From the NCBI GenBank assembly GCA_022566355.1, contig JADFJB010000006.1:1-64000 (forward strand): a stretch of DNA of 64,000 nt, in the 5' to 3' direction. Within the stretch, counting starts at the first letter, position 1. The number at the start of each line of letters is the position of its first letter. The notes beneath the pieces are model-generated. The model saw nothing but the letters and a program-made list of their open reading frames with translations. It did no database searches and was not told the origin of the DNA. The DNA comes from a candidate division KSB1 bacterium (GTDB lineage Bacteria; Zhuqueibacterota; JdFR-76; DREG01). This document shows positions 38,148 through 47,253 of the stretch, piece after piece. A program made the translations under genes and the position numbers.

Positions 38148-38765
38148 ATGAGAGTCACAATATTATTATTTATTCTTATTTATCTTCTTCCTGTTAACAT
38201 AGACGCCCAACCAGCTAGGTTTTCACGAATAGAAATCACTCCGAGCTTTGGGGCTTTCCGAATTAGTAATGATGCCTTCAGCAGGTTTTATGACAATCGA
38301 TGGTTATATCCTGCTGGTGTATCTATTGATTACGCATTAAATCCATCTTTACATTTAAATGTACGTGCAAAATTTTCCCAAAAAAATTCATCTTATTTTG
38401 ATGAAGATCTCAATGAGAATGTAGATCTTAAATGGGAGCAATCGTGGTTTGGTATCGGGATCCAACGTTTTACTTCTTCTCCCTTTTCCAAAAGCAGAAG
38501 TTATTTTGGCTTTGGGTTTGCATTTTTTCAAATTGATGAAAACAAGGAGGGATATCTCCTGAGGGAGTTGAGTAGAAGTTCATCAAGCACCAATCCGAAA
38601 GGGTTTTTCATATGCGGTGGTTTTGATCGCCCTGTTTCAAGTAAAATAAACTTTCGTTTTGAAATCGAGGCGACTTCAGCGGGTGTTGGAGATGGATTTG
38701 GATTCGAATCACAAAGCCTGGGAGGGATTTATATTGGTTTGGGGATCAATTTCAATTTATTGTAA
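38148..38765 (+). CDS. Outer-membrane beta-barrel protein of unknown function
   Basis: The frame is open from 38079, but ATG 38148 begins a signal peptide (MRVTILLFILIYLLPVNIDA-QP) and is the likely start (205 residues). Alternating strands follow (LHLNVRAKFSQKNSSYFDED, SYFGFGFAFFQID, KINFRFEIEATSAGV) and the protein ends GIYIGLGINFNLL, an outer-membrane insertion signal. This is the size and style of small eight-stranded barrels. I do not recognise the family. Confidence 0.7.
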   Translation: MRVTILLFILIYLLPVNIDAQPARFSRIEITPSFGAFRISNDAFSRFYDNRWLYPAGVSIDYALNPSLHLNVRAKFSQKNSSYFDEDLNENVDLKWEQSWFGIGIQRFTSSPFSKSRSYFGFGFAFFQIDENKEGYLLRELSRSSSSTNPKGFFICGGFDRPVSSKINFRFEIEATSAGVGDGFGFESQSLGGIYIGLGINFNLL

Positions 38766-38884
38766 TTGTATTTGAAAAATGAATTTTTATAATATTTTGT
38801 TGACATTTTCAAAATTAATTCTCAATTTAGTGCGAAGTTAAACCCTTCACAATTATTTATATTTTCGAGAGGAGGTGATTTCGA

Positions 38885-39034
38885 GTGGCCGAAACAGCAT
38901 ATTGTGTAAAGTGTAAAGCAAAAAGAGATATGATAGATGCAGAAAGAGTGACAATGAAAAATGGGAGACCGGCAATGAAAGGTAAGTGCAATACTTGCGG
39001 AACCGGAATGTACAAAATATTGCCCTCAAAGTAA
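38885..39034 (+). CDS. DUF5679 zinc-ribbon mini-protein
   Basis: A 49-residue gene starting at GTG 38885. It reads VAETAYCVKCKAKRDMIDAE, then RVTMKNGRPAMKGKCNTCGT and GMYKILPSK. The two CxxC pairs (CVKC and CNTC) form a zinc ribbon, the DUF5679 pattern, a small family of unknown role. A near-perfect anti-16S sequence AGGAGGTGAT (38870-38879) lies just ahead, suggesting strong translation. A terminator-like hairpin follows at 39087. The gene is easy to miss because of its length. Confidence 0.85.
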   Translation: MAETAYCVKCKAKRDMIDAERVTMKNGRPAMKGKCNTCGTGMYKILPSK

Positions 39035-39086
39035 TTAACTGCTTTTGCCGGATACAGGGTGAGTAATTGAAAGTTACATAAATTTG

Positions 39087-39124
39087 TTAAAGAGGTGGAG
39101 AGAGCATTCCACCTCTTTAACTTT
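39087..39124 (+). terminator. Intrinsic terminator-like hairpin
   Basis: The perfect 13-bp inverted repeat TTAAAGAGGTGGA (39087-39099) and TCCACCTCTTTAA (39108-39120) with an 8-nt loop, then CTTTT. It lies about 50 nt after the DUF5679 stop. Symmetric A/T runs let it work on either strand. Confidence 0.85.
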
Positions 39125-39330
39125 TATGCTGGCTAGGGATTGAGTATTTATCATTTGACTCTCTGCAATTACATCAAAATTGCTAATTACGATTTATCTA
39201 TCCCTTTTTCCAACCTTGTGAAATTTTTTGTTAGCGCTTTGAAGCTTTCTTTTTAATGCGTTTAAATCAGTTGTAAATTATTATTGATTTGCAAGTTTAA
39301 GGTGATAAATTATGCTTGTAGTGCTACTTA

Positions 39331-40848
39331 GTGCTCGGGAATTCTGAAACTTGGAGAAATTTATATTTTGTGAATTTGTTAACTTTAAAATCTTTTAGAA
39401 ATATCTTTTCACAATTTTTAATCTTTCTTCTTATCTCAATATTTCATATTAGTGGATTAGCACAAGACCAGGTAAGTCCAAGAGAACAAATTTTTGGTGA
39501 AGTCGATAAATTAATAGAAGAAGCTCAACTTCTTCAAGCCAGTCTCTATTCGCCCAAAAATTTTTCAAAAGCCGTAGAAAAATATAAGGAAGCAGAAAGA
39601 AGGTTCCAAAGAGGAAGCAACTTAAATGATATTCGTAAAAGACTGGTTGAAGTAGCGGATTATTTAAATAAATCAATCGAAACATCAAAATTGGCATTAG
39701 TGGCGTTTATTGATATTAATGCAGCAAAGAAAGCCGCCATGAAAGCTGATGCTGATGTGCTTCTTTCCGAGGATTGGCAAAAAGGTGTAAAACTATTAAA
39801 GGAAGCCGCCGAGAAACTGGAAAGTGGAAATTCAACAGATGCAAGAAAAAAATCCGGCCTAGGGGAATTGCATTTTCGAACAGCCGAATTAACTGCAATA
39901 AAAAATAAATTTTTGCTTCCTACCTGGGATTTACTAAATAGAACGAGGGAGCTCAAGGTTGAAGACCATGCACCGAAAACTTTGGAAAAAGCCAAACGCT
40001 TGGCTGCTCGTGTAGAGGTTCTGTTAAATCAAAATCGATATGATACGGATGAAGCGTTACAGCTTGCACAAGAAGCAAAATATGAGGCTGTTCATGCAAT
40101 TTACTTATCTCAGCTAATTAAGGGATTAAAAAAATCAAAAGACTATGAAGGTGTTTTGCTGGAATCTGAAGCGCCTTTGCAAAAAATCTCATCAGAATTG
40201 CAATTGAATCTAGAATTCACTGAGGGGTTACAAGTCCCAACTAACAAAATAATCACTGCAATCAAAGTATTGGCTAGTAAGATCCGCAAAGATGAGTCAA
40301 CAATTGACCAGAAGAACCAGGAAATCAAAAATTTGGAAGAGCAAGTTGAAACAATGAAGGATCGGCTAGGTAGTGCAACCGAAACTGAAAAAGAGCTGCA
40401 ATCGAAATTAGCAAAAATTCGTGACGAAGAAGAAAAAATGAAAAGAATTTCCAAAATGTTTGCTACCAGCGAGGCAAATGTACTTCGGAGTGGCTCAAAT
40501 ATCATCATCAGATTATATGGATTGACATTCCCGGTTGGGAAGGCTATTATTGAACCACAATATTTTCAATTGCTTTCCAGAGTTAAAAAAGCATTTGATG
40601 AATTTACCAATGCACAGATTATCATTGAAGGTCATACGGATTCCAGGGGATCTGATGAGTTAAACCTAAAGCTTTCTCAAGATCGCGCACAGGCAGTCGC
40701 TCGATATTTTACTGCGATTGAAGAAAATTTGTTGGGCAAGATTCAATCAGAAGGTTATGGTGAATCGAGGCCGATTGCAAGTAACAATAGTGAAGAAGGC
40801 AGGGCAATAAACAGGCGTATTGACATTGTTATTACCCCGGTCAAATAG
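39331..40848 (+). CDS. OmpA-family protein with long coiled-coil region
   Basis: A 505-residue exported protein. The start is uncertain: GTG 39331 or GTG 39370; both precede a hydrophobic signal (NIFSQFLIFLLISIFHISGL-AQ). Residues ~40-280 are helical with DUF4398/TPR-like repeats (SPKNFSKAVEKYKEAERRFQ, DWQKGVKLLKEAAEKLESGN), followed by a coiled coil (DQKNQEIKNLEEQVETMKDR). The last ~110 residues form an OmpA peptidoglycan-binding domain: FPVGKAIIEPQYFQLLSRV, IIIEGHTDSRGSDELNLKLS, QDRAQAVARYF and RAINRRIDIVI. It should link the outer membrane or periplasm to peptidoglycan. No partner gene is visible. Confidence 0.87.
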   Translation: MLGNSETWRNLYFVNLLTLKSFRNIFSQFLIFLLISIFHISGLAQDQVSPREQIFGEVDKLIEEAQLLQASLYSPKNFSKAVEKYKEAERRFQRGSNLNDIRKRLVEVADYLNKSIETSKLALVAFIDINAAKKAAMKADADVLLSEDWQKGVKLLKEAAEKLESGNSTDARKKSGLGELHFRTAELTAIKNKFLLPTWDLLNRTRELKVEDHAPKTLEKAKRLAARVEVLLNQNRYDTDEALQLAQEAKYEAVHAIYLSQLIKGLKKSKDYEGVLLESEAPLQKISSELQLNLEFTEGLQVPTNKIITAIKVLASKIRKDESTIDQKNQEIKNLEEQVETMKDRLGSATETEKELQSKLAKIRDEEEKMKRISKMFATSEANVLRSGSNIIIRLYGLTFPVGKAIIEPQYFQLLSRVKKAFDEFTNAQIIIEGHTDSRGSDELNLKLSQDRAQAVARYFTAIEENLLGKIQSEGYGESRPIASNNSEEGRAINRRIDIVITPVK

Positions 40849-40850
40849 AA

Positions 40851-41885
40851 TCACGCAGGTATATTTTGGTGTTGATCGAATATTGTTTTTATATGAATCT
40901 CATTTAAAGCAATTTTAAGAACCTCCGAACCAGCCCCGGATTTGTAAGCATTCTCACTTATAAACCTTCTCCACAAACGAGCATAAGGTATATGTGCAAA
41001 CAATCCTAGCATAGGTCTTGTAATTCTCTTGAGAGGAATTCCACGCTGCACCTGTTCTTCTATGTAGGGTATCATGGCATTAGCAACCTGTTCTCTACTA
41101 ATCTCTTTTACCTCTTCGCCATAAAACCTGGAATCCACTTCGGCAAACAAAAACGGATTTTCATAAGCAGATCTGCCTATCATAACTCCATTCACATGTT
41201 GAAGATGAACTGAGATATCTTCCAGCGTTCGCACCCCACCATTGACTTCAATAATAAGGTTTGGAAATTCACTTTTTAAGCGATAGACTTCTTCATGCCG
41301 GAGTGGGGGAATTGAACGATTTTCTTTTGGATTCAGTCCTTTTAAAATGGCTTTGCGTGCGTGTATCATGAAGCGGTCACAACCGCCTTCGGTAACAATC
41401 CGAACAAAATTCGCAAGATCTTCATAAGTATCCAGATCATCGATACCAATCCTGTGCTTAACCGTTACTGGAATACAAACAGCCTGTCGCATTTTCTCGA
41501 CTGCAGCAGCAATCAATTCAGGTTTCGCCATTAGGCAAGCGCCAAAATTACCGTTTTGCACCCGGTCGCTGGGACACCCCACATTGATATTCACTTCATC
41601 ATAACCCCAATCTTCCGCAATTTTAGCGCATTCAGTCAACAGCTTAACATCATCCCCGCCGATTTGCAGAACCAATGGTTTCTCCATCTCTGAAAAGCCT
41701 AACAGCTTTTCTCGATTTCCCCGCATGACTGCACCTGTCGTGATCATTTCTGTGTATAAAAGTGTTTTCCGTGTAATCTGGCGCATAAAATAACGAAAAT
41801 GCCTGTCGGTCCATTGCATCATGGGTGCAATACTCACAGGCCATTTTTTACTGCGTAGATCGATATTTTTCTTATTGAATTCCAT
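40851..41885 (-). CDS. dusA: tRNA-dihydrouridine synthase A (DusA)
   Basis: A 344-residue FMN enzyme. SIAPMMQWTDRHFRYF, the NINVGCPSDRVQNGNFGACL block with catalytic Cys 117, VTVKHRIGIDD, RFMIHARKAILKGLNPKENR and VMIGRSAYENPF are the DusA-specific motifs. DusA reduces uridines 20 and 20a of the tRNA D-loop. It ends a minus-strand run whose upstream genes are three glycosyltransferases; the gap to the nearest is 47 bp, and there is no functional link I can name. Confidence 0.95.
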   Translation of the reverse strand: MEFNKKNIDLRSKKWPVSIAPMMQWTDRHFRYFMRQITRKTLLYTEMITTGAVMRGNREKLLGFSEMEKPLVLQIGGDDVKLLTECAKIAEDWGYDEVNINVGCPSDRVQNGNFGACLMAKPELIAAAVEKMRQAVCIPVTVKHRIGIDDLDTYEDLANFVRIVTEGGCDRFMIHARKAILKGLNPKENRSIPPLRHEEVYRLKSEFPNLIIEVNGGVRTLEDISVHLQHVNGVMIGRSAYENPFLFAEVDSRFYGEEVKEISREQVANAMIPYIEEQVQRGIPLKRITRPMLGLFAHIPYARLWRRFISENAYKSGAGSEVLKIALNEIHIKTIFDQHQNIPA

Positions 41886-41932
41886 ACTAAATGATAAAAG
41901 ATAGTACTCGATTTGTTCCCGTTTTATAAAGT

Positions 41933-42667
41933 TTACTGTTTTTTTGTATCAAATTCTTTAGTTTTCCGATTAAACGATTTTGTAAATAATGCCGCCCAGA
42001 AGATAGTTCCCAGAATTTTTGTTCCAGCGCCAATAACACCCGGAATCGTTCCGGACACTTTCGATTTACCAATCCGTTTTCGATATCGCACCGGCACTTC
42101 CAGAGATGGAATATTCTGCTGCGCCGCTCGGATCTGCATTTCAACAGTCCAGCCATAATTCGGATCTCGCATCCCTAATTCAAGAAGAGTTGAATATCGA
42201 ATCGCTCGAAATGGACCTAAATCAGTAAATTTGACCTTCCAGATTTTCTTAATTAAAAAGCATGCCAGCATATTTCCAAACCTGGCTTGTAAAGCCAGGG
42301 AGCCTGGTTCTGTTATCCCTAACAATCGGCTACCGATTACCATTTCCGCTTCTCCGGATAAAATCGGGTCTACAAGCAGGTGCATATCACCAGGATAATC
42401 ACTGAAGTCGCCATCTAAAAATACAACAATATCACTTGTTTGAATGGCTGCTATTCCGGTCAAACAAGCTGTCCCATATCCTCTTTTAGGTTCCTGAACA
42501 ACCCTAGCGCCGTTGTCCCTGGCAACCGAACCGGTATTATCCGTTGAGCCATTATCAACGACAATAATTTCATCGATCCATTCGGGAATGGCTTGGATGA
42601 CTTTATCGATAGATTTTTCCTCATTATACGCAGGAATGATGACGGTTATCTTGGCATTAGATTTCAT
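41933..42667 (-). CDS. GT2 glycosyltransferase (polyprenyl-phosphate sugar transferase type)
   Basis: A 244-residue GT-A fold protein: VIIPAYNEEKSIDKVIQAIP, IIVVDNGSTDNT, FLDGDFSDYP (the DxD motif) and VIGSRLLG. The domain order and size resemble the dolichol-phosphate-mannose synthase (DPM1) branch without membrane spans. It most likely transfers a sugar from a nucleotide sugar to a lipid carrier. It overlaps the end of the membrane glycosyltransferase at 42657-44123 by 11 bp and is the third gene of the run 45647 to 40851, which suggests envelope glycan assembly. Confidence 0.87.
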   Translation of the reverse strand: MKSNAKITVIIPAYNEEKSIDKVIQAIPEWIDEIIVVDNGSTDNTGSVARDNGARVVQEPKRGYGTACLTGIAAIQTSDIVVFLDGDFSDYPGDMHLLVDPILSGEAEMVIGSRLLGITEPGSLALQARFGNMLACFLIKKIWKVKFTDLGPFRAIRYSTLLELGMRDPNYGWTVEMQIRAAQQNIPSLEVPVRYRKRIGKSKVSGTIPGVIGAGTKILGTIFWAALFTKSFNRKTKEFDTKKQ

Positions 42668-44123
42668 TAGCAGTTAAAAATTGAGTAGTGAAATGAGGGA
42701 TTTTTTTTGTTGAATAATAAATCTCACGACCTAAGAAAATCCAAATGGGTATATATTCAATCCAAACAATACCAAAATCAAAAATGTCGACCATACCCCT
42801 TGAATCAAAAAAGTAGCGTAAATAATAGAGGGGCAAAGTTGCTGTCAACAAAAGCAAAGAAAAGCGCGGCCTGACGGTAAGTAAAGGAAGCAACCACAGG
42901 AAATACCATGGGAATTGTGTTGGAATTAAAAAGAATAGCGCTGCAATAGTCCATTGACAATGGTCTACAAAGGCCTTTGGGCTCTCTTGCTTTCTCAGTA
43001 CAAGATAGAACATCCAAGCAACCATAAGTATCACGACGATATATCTAGCTGTCAAAAACTTAAAGCCTGGGTGAATGCTAAATAACCCCAGCCCCAGTTG
43101 CGATCCCCATACCAATAATTTGAATATGGCGTCGTTCAGCTGCCATCGTTCGCTATAATTAATAAATCCGGAATTCTCGTCAAACCCAGTAAGATACACT
43201 GGCGCCAATAAAGCCAAGACAATCATCGTAAAAAGAGCTATGGATAGAGTCAATTCCTTAGGTTTCAGCAATTTATTTTTCAAAAAAAACGGCAGTAAAA
43301 GCACCGGCCAAAGTTTAACCCCAACCGCAAATGCCAGTAAAACAATTGCTGAAAATCTTTTGTTTCGCAGGTGGACTAACACTGCTCCGATAATGAAAGG
43401 GAATATGAGCACATCCATATGAGCTGAATTGAAAATTTCTTTTATAAGCAAAGGATTCCACCAGTAGATTATCAACCAAAATACAGACAAATTTAATTGC
43501 CGGAATATCTTAAATAACAAGAATAAAGTAATAACATCAACAGCCAACAGAATAAAACGCCAGGCAATTATATCCCAGGGACTTATCATATGTGCAAGCG
43601 CAAATGCAATTTGCGTAACCGGCGGATAAACCGTTTTTAAATCGGAATGATTAATTTTTCCCAGAATTCCATTAGACTCACGCGCTAATTCCAAATAGTC
43701 TTGCGGAATTTCCCCTGGTGTTTTCTCAGTATTCTGAATTTCATAGGGAGAATATTTGTATGGATTCAATCCATTTGCAGTTACAGCTCCATCCCATAAA
43801 TATCGATTGAAGTCAACTTCCAGAATGGGGGTTGAGCTAATCATCAAAAGCCGGAGGATAATCCCGACGGCGAAAGTCCATGCTATTATTTTCTTCGATT
43901 TCTTAAGCGTTGAAATTCTCCTTACTATTATAAGATAGATTATTGATGATGAGACAAGAAGCAAAACAAGAAGTATAACCGGTTGCTCGGATATTGGAAT
44001 TTCAGGGCTGAATTTTTTGGAGAGAAGAACTAAACAACACGTTAAACTGAGAAGGAGAACCCCGCTTAATATCCAAAGATGATTTGCAAGAAAATTTTTT
44101 ATGATCCGGAGAGAGGAAGCCAA
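42657..44123 (-). CDS. Multi-span membrane glycosyltransferase (GT87/ArnT-like)
   Basis: A 488-residue protein starting at TTG 44123, with about 11 to 13 hydrophobic spans (LWILSGVLLLSLTCCLVLLS, WTIAALFFLIPTQFPWYFLW). The first luminal loop has EVDFNRYLWDGAVTANGLNP, the GT-C pattern of an acidic metal-like motif after helix 1. PPVTQIAFALAHM and WNPLLIKEIFNSAHMDVLIF are similar to GT87/mannosyltransferase regions. Such enzymes use lipid-linked sugars outside the inner membrane. The carrier sugar could come from the small GT2 whose start overlaps its 3' end by 11 bp. Confidence 0.8.
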   Translation of the reverse strand: MASSLRIIKNFLANHLWILSGVLLLSLTCCLVLLSKKFSPEIPISEQPVILLVLLLVSSSIIYLIIVRRISTLKKSKKIIAWTFAVGIILRLLMISSTPILEVDFNRYLWDGAVTANGLNPYKYSPYEIQNTEKTPGEIPQDYLELARESNGILGKINHSDLKTVYPPVTQIAFALAHMISPWDIIAWRFILLAVDVITLFLLFKIFRQLNLSVFWLIIYWWNPLLIKEIFNSAHMDVLIFPFIIGAVLVHLRNKRFSAIVLLAFAVGVKLWPVLLLPFFLKNKLLKPKELTLSIALFTMIVLALLAPVYLTGFDENSGFINYSERWQLNDAIFKLLVWGSQLGLGLFSIHPGFKFLTARYIVVILMVAWMFYLVLRKQESPKAFVDHCQWTIAALFFLIPTQFPWYFLWLLPLLTVRPRFSLLLLTATLPLYYLRYFFDSRGMVDIFDFGIVWIEYIPIWIFLGREIYYSTKKIPHFTTQFLTANEI

Positions 44124-44177
44124 GTTGCCGTTCCAATATAATTACAGAGATTTATGTCTCAAAAATCAAGATACATA

Positions 44178-45647
44178 TCATCTGTATTGATTGGCAAAAG
44201 AAGAAATAGAGATATAATAAAAACCCATTTGGAAAAGAATGAAAAATGGCAACGAAAAATAAAACCCTTGAGCTGCGAAGTAGAACATTCCATAGGTGAA
44301 ATAACAGGCAATTATAAATTCCAGAACAAAAATGTAGTCTTTTCCTGTTCTGTAGGTTTTCTTACGCCAGGAATCTTTCCGAGATTTGACACCAAATTTT
44401 GGCGTCCGCTTAAAATCACTCTGTCGGTGAAGCAATGCTTCCAATGCTGCCCGACCATTGTTTAATGATAGGCCAATCCCCATTGCCATTACTAAAGGGA
44501 GAAAAAGCACATAAGGCCAGCGTTTACCCATAGCTTCTTTCATTGCGAAGCTATAATAAACCATTATAGAAAGAGTTGCTGAAAAAAACATTATAAAGTA
44601 AACGATTGTTGGCCACAATTTCCCGGTGCCTGCTGTGTATTTCACCACAGGAATCATGAGTAATGCCGGAACTAACATAAATAAATATGCAAAATTATTG
44701 CTTAAGTGGATAATGGCTTCAAGTCGGATAAAAAAGGGAAAATTGGATCGCCATATCCTTGGGATAAGTTTTAAAGCGGTTTGAACCGATCCTTTTGCCC
44801 ATCGATATTGTTGCCCCTTATAGGCATTCATTTCTATAGGTAATTCGGCTGGTGAAATGACATCCGGTAAGAAAATAAATTTCCAGCCTTTAAGCTGTGC
44901 CCGGTAGCTCAGATCCAAATCTTCAGTTAGTGTATCATGCTGCCATCCACCGGCATCTAAAATTGCTTGTCGACGCCAAATACCTGCCGTCCCATTGAAA
45001 TTAAAGAACCGTCCGGATCTATTTCTTGCTAAATGTTCAATAATAAAATGGGCATCGAGAAAGATTGCTTGTAGTCGAGTTAACAATGAGAATTTTCGAT
45101 TTATATGTCCCCAACGAGTTTGCACCATTCCGATTCCTGGTTGCATCAAATGTGGAATGCTTTTCTTCAAAAAATCAGGATGTGGAACAAAATCCGCATC
45201 GAAAATAGCGAGAAATTCGGACTTGGATTGTTCCAATCCCAATTTTAAGGCGCCTGCCTTAAATCCCAAATTAGTGGGCCGATTAATGTATTCAATTCGA
45301 TATCCCTTTTTTTGCAAAAGACTGACCAATCGTTTTGCCAGTCGAATTGTAGAATCCGTGGAATCATCCAATACCTGTATATGAAGCTTTTCTTTTGGAT
45401 AATTAAGCGAAATAGCAGCTTTAATTAACCTTTTAATCACATAACGTTCATTGAAAATGGGCAATTGAACTGTAACCTCGGGCCATTCAGTAGGAGTTTT
45501 TGGTGAAGAGAAAATTCTGTTTTTATGTTTTTTATAGGTATATAATAGAAAATATTTGTGAAGCCCAAATAGAGCAAGACAAGTTAATGCAAAAAAATAA
45601 AAAACGAATATGATTACTTGGTCCACTGCGAATTCAATCCTTTCCAA
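44178..45647 (-). CDS. Cellulose-synthase-like GT2 membrane glycosyltransferase
   Basis: A 489-residue processive-type GT2. The first span is FVFYFFALTCLALFGLHKYF, then the catalytic domain: VTVQLPIFNERYVIKRLIKA, VLDDSTDST, AIFDADFVPHPDFLKK (DxD), TLTEDLDLSYRAQLKGW and GQQYRWAKGS (the QxxRW motif), followed by about four spans. It is closest to the single-sugar membrane GT2 proteins near ceramide glucosyltransferase or bacterial CesA-like enzymes. It heads a run with two more glycosyltransferases and dusA. A lipid or polysaccharide role at the inner membrane is likely. Confidence 0.87.
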   Translation of the reverse strand: MERIEFAVDQVIIFVFYFFALTCLALFGLHKYFLLYTYKKHKNRIFSSPKTPTEWPEVTVQLPIFNERYVIKRLIKAAISLNYPKEKLHIQVLDDSTDSTIRLAKRLVSLLQKKGYRIEYINRPTNLGFKAGALKLGLEQSKSEFLAIFDADFVPHPDFLKKSIPHLMQPGIGMVQTRWGHINRKFSLLTRLQAIFLDAHFIIEHLARNRSGRFFNFNGTAGIWRRQAILDAGGWQHDTLTEDLDLSYRAQLKGWKFIFLPDVISPAELPIEMNAYKGQQYRWAKGSVQTALKLIPRIWRSNFPFFIRLEAIIHLSNNFAYLFMLVPALLMIPVVKYTAGTGKLWPTIVYFIMFFSATLSIMVYYSFAMKEAMGKRWPYVLFLPLVMAMGIGLSLNNGRAALEALLHRQSDFKRTPKFGVKSRKDSWRKKTYRTGKDYIFVLEFIIACYFTYGMFYFAAQGFYFSLPFFILFQMGFYYISISSFANQYR

Positions 45648-45868
45648 TAATATTGAATGTACAAAAAAGCTTTAAATGAAAAACTAATATCAACCTTTAA
45701 ATAATTCAATGAAATAATATTTCCAAGATAAATCGAAATCTATTTCAAATACTTTTATTAACAAATCGTTTAGTCTTATCACTAGAACTAACAAATTGCA
45801 CGAATTTCTTAACAGTTTAAATTATAAATTAATTCCTTGAATATAAAGATTTAAGGGATAGATTTTTA
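45648..45868. other. Divergent intergenic region
   Basis: The two flanking genes are divergent (45647 minus, 45988 plus), so the region should hold promoters for both. Very AT-rich. A good candidate for the plus gene is listed separately; I see no clear one for the minus strand. Confidence 0.4.
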
Positions 45869-45897
45869 TTGACAAATTAGTTTAATTTTGGTAAAAT
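45869..45897 (+). promoter_or_regulatory. Candidate sigma-70-like promoter
   Basis: TTGACA (45869-45874), a 17-bp spacer and TAAAAT (45892-45897). This is a near-consensus housekeeping promoter about 90 nt before ATG 45988. Confidence 0.6.
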
Positions 45898-45987
45898 ACA
45901 GATTATTGCCTTCATTGTCATTTAATTAAAACGTTATACTTTTCGGGCAGCAATTGTTTATAACTCAAAAACCTTATGGGAGGTCCG

Positions 45988-47196
45988 ATGGTCACCTTAC
46001 AAAATAATTTTAAAGATCTATTTAGAGCCGGCCGTGTAGCCTTTAGTTTGCAGCGAGTTTGGATCAATTTCTTTGGCCTCGCAATCGGCTACGGAGTTTA
46101 TTTGATATTTACCTATCTTAGTTTTCTAACTGCAGGAAAGACCTTTCTTGCAATGTGGGATCGCTATGGGTTATTTCCTTGTCTTTTCGGCAATGAGTAT
46201 CCCTGGTTTAGTTGGGCAATTTTTATCATTGGATCATTATTGCTGCTGATGATGGTTTTGGTTACGAATACGGCGGTTAGCCGGGCAGTTTATATGAACT
46301 TGAAAGGAGAAACTTTCTATACCTGGAAGGAAGCTTATAAATTTGCTATGAAGAACATGGCTTCTATTCTGGGTGCACCCGTTGCTATAGGAGGAGTTAT
46401 AATACTATTTGTAATCGGTGCTTTGGTTATGGGACTGGTTGGAAAAATCCCTTTTGTAGGGGAATTGATTACCTCCACAATGACTTTATTTTACATGGGT
46501 GCCGGGCTGTTTGTGTTTTTCCTGGGATTGGTGCTCGTTATCGCATTGATATTAGTTCCTTCAATTATTGCAACCACGGATGAGGATGGGTTTGAGGCAG
46601 TATTCCAATCATTCTCCCTTTCAACCGGTCAACCGGTCAGACTTATCACTTACTTATTCATTGTTTGTGCTATTGAGTTTCTTGCATTTTGCATAATGGC
46701 TTTTTCGGCAAAAGAAGCCTGGTTCATTTATTCCGATCTGTTTGCAATTTCGATGGGAGATAAGTTCACACAAATCGGCCAACAAGCCATGTATTATACA
46801 CAATATACACTTGCAGCTTCACGACCCTGGATCGATTATTATTTGCAGGATCTATCAGGATTTGTTTATTTCTCCAAGGATTTTATACCGGTCGCCGATT
46901 TATCAGCCTGGTCAACGTTTTGCTCTTACATTTTTGCCATCTTTTTGCTGATGGTTGGTGGGTTGGTAGTGGCTTATGCTGAGGCTACGGGTAACGCCGG
47001 ATTAACCCTAATGTATTTGGTTATGCGGCAAAAACATGATGGTGAAAATCTCCTCGAGCGAAAAGAGGAGGACGATGAATTTGAAACCGAAGACACCCCA
47101 GCTACCGAAGACTCATCTGGCGAAGACGAAGCTAAAGATGAAAATTCCGAGGAGAAGACAAATGACAAATCCGAGGACGAAGAAAATAAAGAATAA
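45988..47196 (+). CDS. Six-span membrane protein with acidic C-terminal tail
   Basis: ATG 45988 (402 residues) follows GGGAGG; an in-frame ATG 12 nt upstream lies ahead of that site and is less likely. About six spans are seen (FFGLAIGYGVYLIFTYLSFL, WAIFIIGSLLLLMMVLVTNT, FVFFLGLVLVIALILVPSII, FCSYIFAIFLLMVGGLVVAY). GLALI-style motifs near SFSLSTGQPVRLITYLFIVC recall the DUF975/YesL-like glycerophosphoryl-type membrane families, weakly. The last 55 residues are almost all Glu, Asp, Ser, Lys and Thr (EEDDEFETEDTPATEDSSGE). The function is not known. A terminator follows. Confidence 0.7.
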   Translation: MVTLQNNFKDLFRAGRVAFSLQRVWINFFGLAIGYGVYLIFTYLSFLTAGKTFLAMWDRYGLFPCLFGNEYPWFSWAIFIIGSLLLLMMVLVTNTAVSRAVYMNLKGETFYTWKEAYKFAMKNMASILGAPVAIGGVIILFVIGALVMGLVGKIPFVGELITSTMTLFYMGAGLFVFFLGLVLVIALILVPSIIATTDEDGFEAVFQSFSLSTGQPVRLITYLFIVCAIEFLAFCIMAFSAKEAWFIYSDLFAISMGDKFTQIGQQAMYYTQYTLAASRPWIDYYLQDLSGFVYFSKDFIPVADLSAWSTFCSYIFAIFLLMVGGLVVAYAEATGNAGLTLMYLVMRQKHDGENLLERKEEDDEFETEDTPATEDSSGEDEAKDENSEEKTNDKSEDEENKE

Positions 47197-47219
47197 CTGA
47201 ATATTGGAAATCTAAGCAT

Positions 47220-47253
47220 AAGGCGCTGGCAGCGATGTTAGCGCCTTTTTTAT
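47220..47253 (+). terminator. Intrinsic terminator
   Basis: AAGGCGC (47220-47226) pairs with GCGCCTT (47241-47247), followed by a T-run (TTTTTATTT), 23 nt after the stop of the membrane protein gene. Confidence 0.8.

Noticed and set aside
38799-38830. TTGACA at 38799 ahead of the DUF5679 gene as a promoter
   Set aside because: No acceptable -10 element is found 16-18 bp downstream, so I did not call it.
41887-42156. Second minus-strand frame inside the DPM1-like glycosyltransferase gene
   Set aside because: Overlaps a well-supported gene in another frame; no signature.
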